DNA of 10,000 bases, taken from assembly GCF_000091045.1 (NCBI RefSeq), contig NC_006682.1, positions 542,501 through 552,500 of the forward strand. Direction: 5' to 3'. Within the stretch, counting starts at the first letter, position 1. Each line of letters starts with the position of its first letter. Shown here piece after piece: positions 8,591 to 10,000 of this stretch. The notes beneath the pieces were generated by a model. That model was not told the origin of the DNA, did no database searches, and worked only from the letters and a program-made list of their open reading frames with translations. Position numbers and translations under genes: made by a program. This DNA comes from Cryptococcus deneoformans JEC21. Taxonomy: Eukaryota > Basidiomycota > Tremellomycetes > Tremellales > Cryptococcaceae.

Positions 8591-9568
8591 TCATTCTCCA
8601 TCTGCAGGCTCTAGAGCGGCCGGTGGGATATCGTCTCCTGGTCCCTTTGAAGATTCCGCCACTCTTTGCTCAGCTCTAGTTTGGTCGAGCCCTCGACGAT
8701 AATCTATAAGCCGTTCCCAAGCCCATCTCTTCAAATCGTCTCGATCGTTAGGCCATAGTCTAGAAAGCCTCTTTGATTCATCCATCTTATCAAATCTAAC
8801 ACCCGTCGGTGCCTTTTCGATAGGATCCCAATCCTCTGGTTGTTCGGAAGGCCAAGTAAACCCACCCTTATTCATCCAGCTCAACAAAGAAAGATCGTCA
8901 TCTTCCTTCGGGATGGTCACCTCGGTAACCCAAGACTTAGACTGGAAAGGCGCTGCTTTTTTAGGTTTGGCATACAAGGAAAATCCACTGTTAGTGCGAC
9001 GGTTTGGTTTGGGTGTATCAGCGAGGAGGTCGTCGAGTGTTTGACCGTCGATACTGAGTGATATAGTCCTCACATCAAGAGTCGAAGGAGGTTGGGTAGA
9101 TCGGACAGTACCCGTTCGACGAGAGCCGCTGGTAGGGCTGGTGGGTGGTGCCGTATTTCGCCTCTTTAATGGTTCATGTCCCCGCCCAGACTTTACATTA
9201 CTCGATGCTTTCGTCCGAGAATCCTTTGACTTGGGAGGAGCTCCGAAAAACCAAAAACTTCTCATCGACGTATTGGTATCCCTCGTGCTACTAGGCCTTG
9301 TCGTTGTCGCTCCGTTTTTCCTTCTTTCGTGTCTACCAGACACACGATCAATCGCAACCCAATCAATATCAGGTTCTTCCATCCCACCAGCCGGTAGGCC
9401 AGCGCGTGTATCAGTCATAGATGGAAGCATTTTCGTGAAGTTGGTCTCTGTTGGGACCTGGGACGCACCACCCTCCGTCGCAGGCGACCCAGTAATAGCA
9501 TCCGTAGACGAAGGGGGCAGAGCAGTGCCCTCAGTTTCGGGTATATCATCCAATTTGGTACTTTCCAT
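8591..9568 (-). CDS. Hypothetical protein, 325 aa from the first unbroken ATG
   Basis: I do not recognise this gene. A single open frame starts at ATG 9568 in a good context (GACAACATGG) and stops with TGA at 8593-8591. Residues 1 to about 160 are Ser/Thr/Pro/Arg-rich and probably disordered, apart from short islands at IDWVAIDRV (68-76) and MRSFWFFGAPP (102-112). The C-terminal part looks more ordered and better constrained: TISLSIDGQTLDDLLAD (168-184), WVTEVTIP (213-220), LSLLSWMNKGGFTWP (226-240), and a charged, Trp-rich helix-like stretch LWPNDRDDLKRWAWERLIDY (271-290). There is no signal peptide and no membrane segment. It reads in the same direction as NDUFS4 but has its own upstream region. 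The real N-terminus may lie further upstream, because the same frame stays open and coding-like to about 9724 (see the separate entry). Confidence 0.7.
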   Translation of the reverse strand: MESTKLDDIPETEGTALPPSSTDAITGSPATEGGASQVPTETNFTKMLPSMTDTRAGLPAGGMEEPDIDWVAIDRVSGRHERRKNGATTTRPSSTRDTNTSMRSFWFFGAPPKSKDSRTKASSNVKSGRGHEPLKRRNTAPPTSPTSGSRRTGTVRSTQPPSTLDVRTISLSIDGQTLDDLLADTPKPNRRTNSGFSLYAKPKKAAPFQSKSWVTEVTIPKEDDDLSLLSWMNKGGFTWPSEQPEDWDPIEKAPTGVRFDKMDESKRLSRLWPNDRDDLKRWAWERLIDYRRGLDQTRAEQRVAESSKGPGDDIPPAALEPADGE

Positions 9569-9825
9569 GTTGTCCTCAATATCTCGTAGCTCTTCAGTCT
9601 CCTCTCCTACAGTTTCTGACGACGTCCAAGTTGGAAGAGGAGGCGGAGGGGCAGAGTTCGATTCGTCCGATGGAGAAGTGCGCTGCTTTCTGTTGTGCTG
9701 CGCCGATGCGTGCCAGCATTGCCCCTGGTAGACTCCTCAGTGACAGTGTTAAATGTGCTAGACCGTTGCTGCTGTCTTCGGCGGTATTATCCTTCCGGGA
9801 CAAAGCCCCAGGCGTCAAACGGCAT
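9569..9825 (-). other. Probable upstream coding part of the 8591-9568 gene, interrupted or mis-modelled
   Basis: Upstream of ATG 9568 the same frame stays open to about 9738 and reads like protein (for example TSPSDESNSAPPPPLPTW). An ATG at 9825 begins MPFDAWGFVPEG, then meets TAA at 9789-9787; past that stop its frame again looks protein-like (STFNTVTEESTRG) until about 9680, where coding character moves to the main frame. Explanation one: a 77-bp intron (9801-9725, weak donor GTCCCG, acceptor CTACCAG) that joins the frames in phase. Explanation two: a nonsense change plus a one-base indel, real or from sequencing. Explanation three: a 5' leader with upstream ORFs. I cannot decide between them. 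Confidence 0.45.
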
Positions 9826-10000
9826 TATTGCAGCGTGTTCGTCGTTATCGTATTTTTTGTTATCGGTTTCGTAGATGTTCTATCCAGTGAGGTGCGTTAA
9901 GGCGTGTTGAGCTGTGAATCTGTGCTTTATTTGAAGAATAGAGCGGAAACATAGAGGGGGAGAAAATGTGGTGATTCGAAAAGTGTGGTGGAAAATCTTT
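9826..10000 (-). promoter_or_regulatory. Probable promoter and leader of the last minus-strand gene
   Basis: Reading the minus strand, this stretch is A/C/T-rich with short pyrimidine runs and few GT dinucleotides, as expected for a fungal leader. A short upstream ORF begins MFPLYSSNK (ATG near 9952) and ends before 9825. No other gene is supported. Confidence 0.35.

Noticed and set aside
9141..9731. 196-residue plus-strand ORF
   Set aside because: It lies antisense to the Ser/Arg-rich minus-strand gene. Its Ser/Val/Leu-rich composition is what the complement of that gene gives, and it has no recognisable motif.

Overview
The window reads as nuclear DNA of a basidiomycete yeast of the Cryptococcus/Tremellales type. 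I infer this from gene structure: many short introns (46-98 bp, with one of 271 bp), GT-AG borders with CTNAN-like branch sites just before the acceptor, short intergenic gaps, CT-rich leaders and about 50% GC. Nothing bacterial is visible: no operons, no CRISPR array, no insertion sequence, no tRNA or rRNA.

Layout. (1) 102-4742, minus strand: a large five-exon gene for a predicted 1403-residue, mostly disordered protein with a Q/P/Y-rich prion-like N-terminus, an RG-rich segment, an acidic middle and short ordered islands near the C-terminus. I do not recognise it. (2) 4743-4878: a 136-bp gap between divergent start codons, containing a GC-rich inverted repeat and a 9-bp direct repeat. (3) 4879-7002, plus strand: an eleven-exon gene for a 487-residue DUF155 protein of the Rmd1/Rmd8 (RMND1-like) family, rebuilt here across ten introns including a 20-nt microexon. 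(4) 7003-7561: a gene-free gap between convergent genes, with 3' UTR signals. (5) 7562-8303, minus strand: a two-exon gene for NDUFS4, an accessory subunit of respiratory complex I. (6) 8304-8590: its likely promoter, with a CCAAT box. (7) 8591-9568, minus strand: an unrecognised 325-residue protein. Its 5' end is unresolved, because coding-like sequence continues upstream to an ATG at 9825 but is interrupted by an in-frame TAA and an apparent frame change. (8) 9826-10000: probable promoter or leader.

The genes do not form a pathway cluster. The two recognised ones belong to families linked to mitochondria: NDUFS4 is a complex I subunit, and the RMND1 branch of DUF155 is mitochondrial. That is probably coincidence, since Rmd1/Rmd8 proteins in yeasts are not firmly mitochondrial. 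I found no convincing new multi-gene system. The observations most worth checking are the GC-AG intron and long in-frame intron of the large gene, the compact divergent promoter, the microexon, and the broken-looking 5' end of the last gene.
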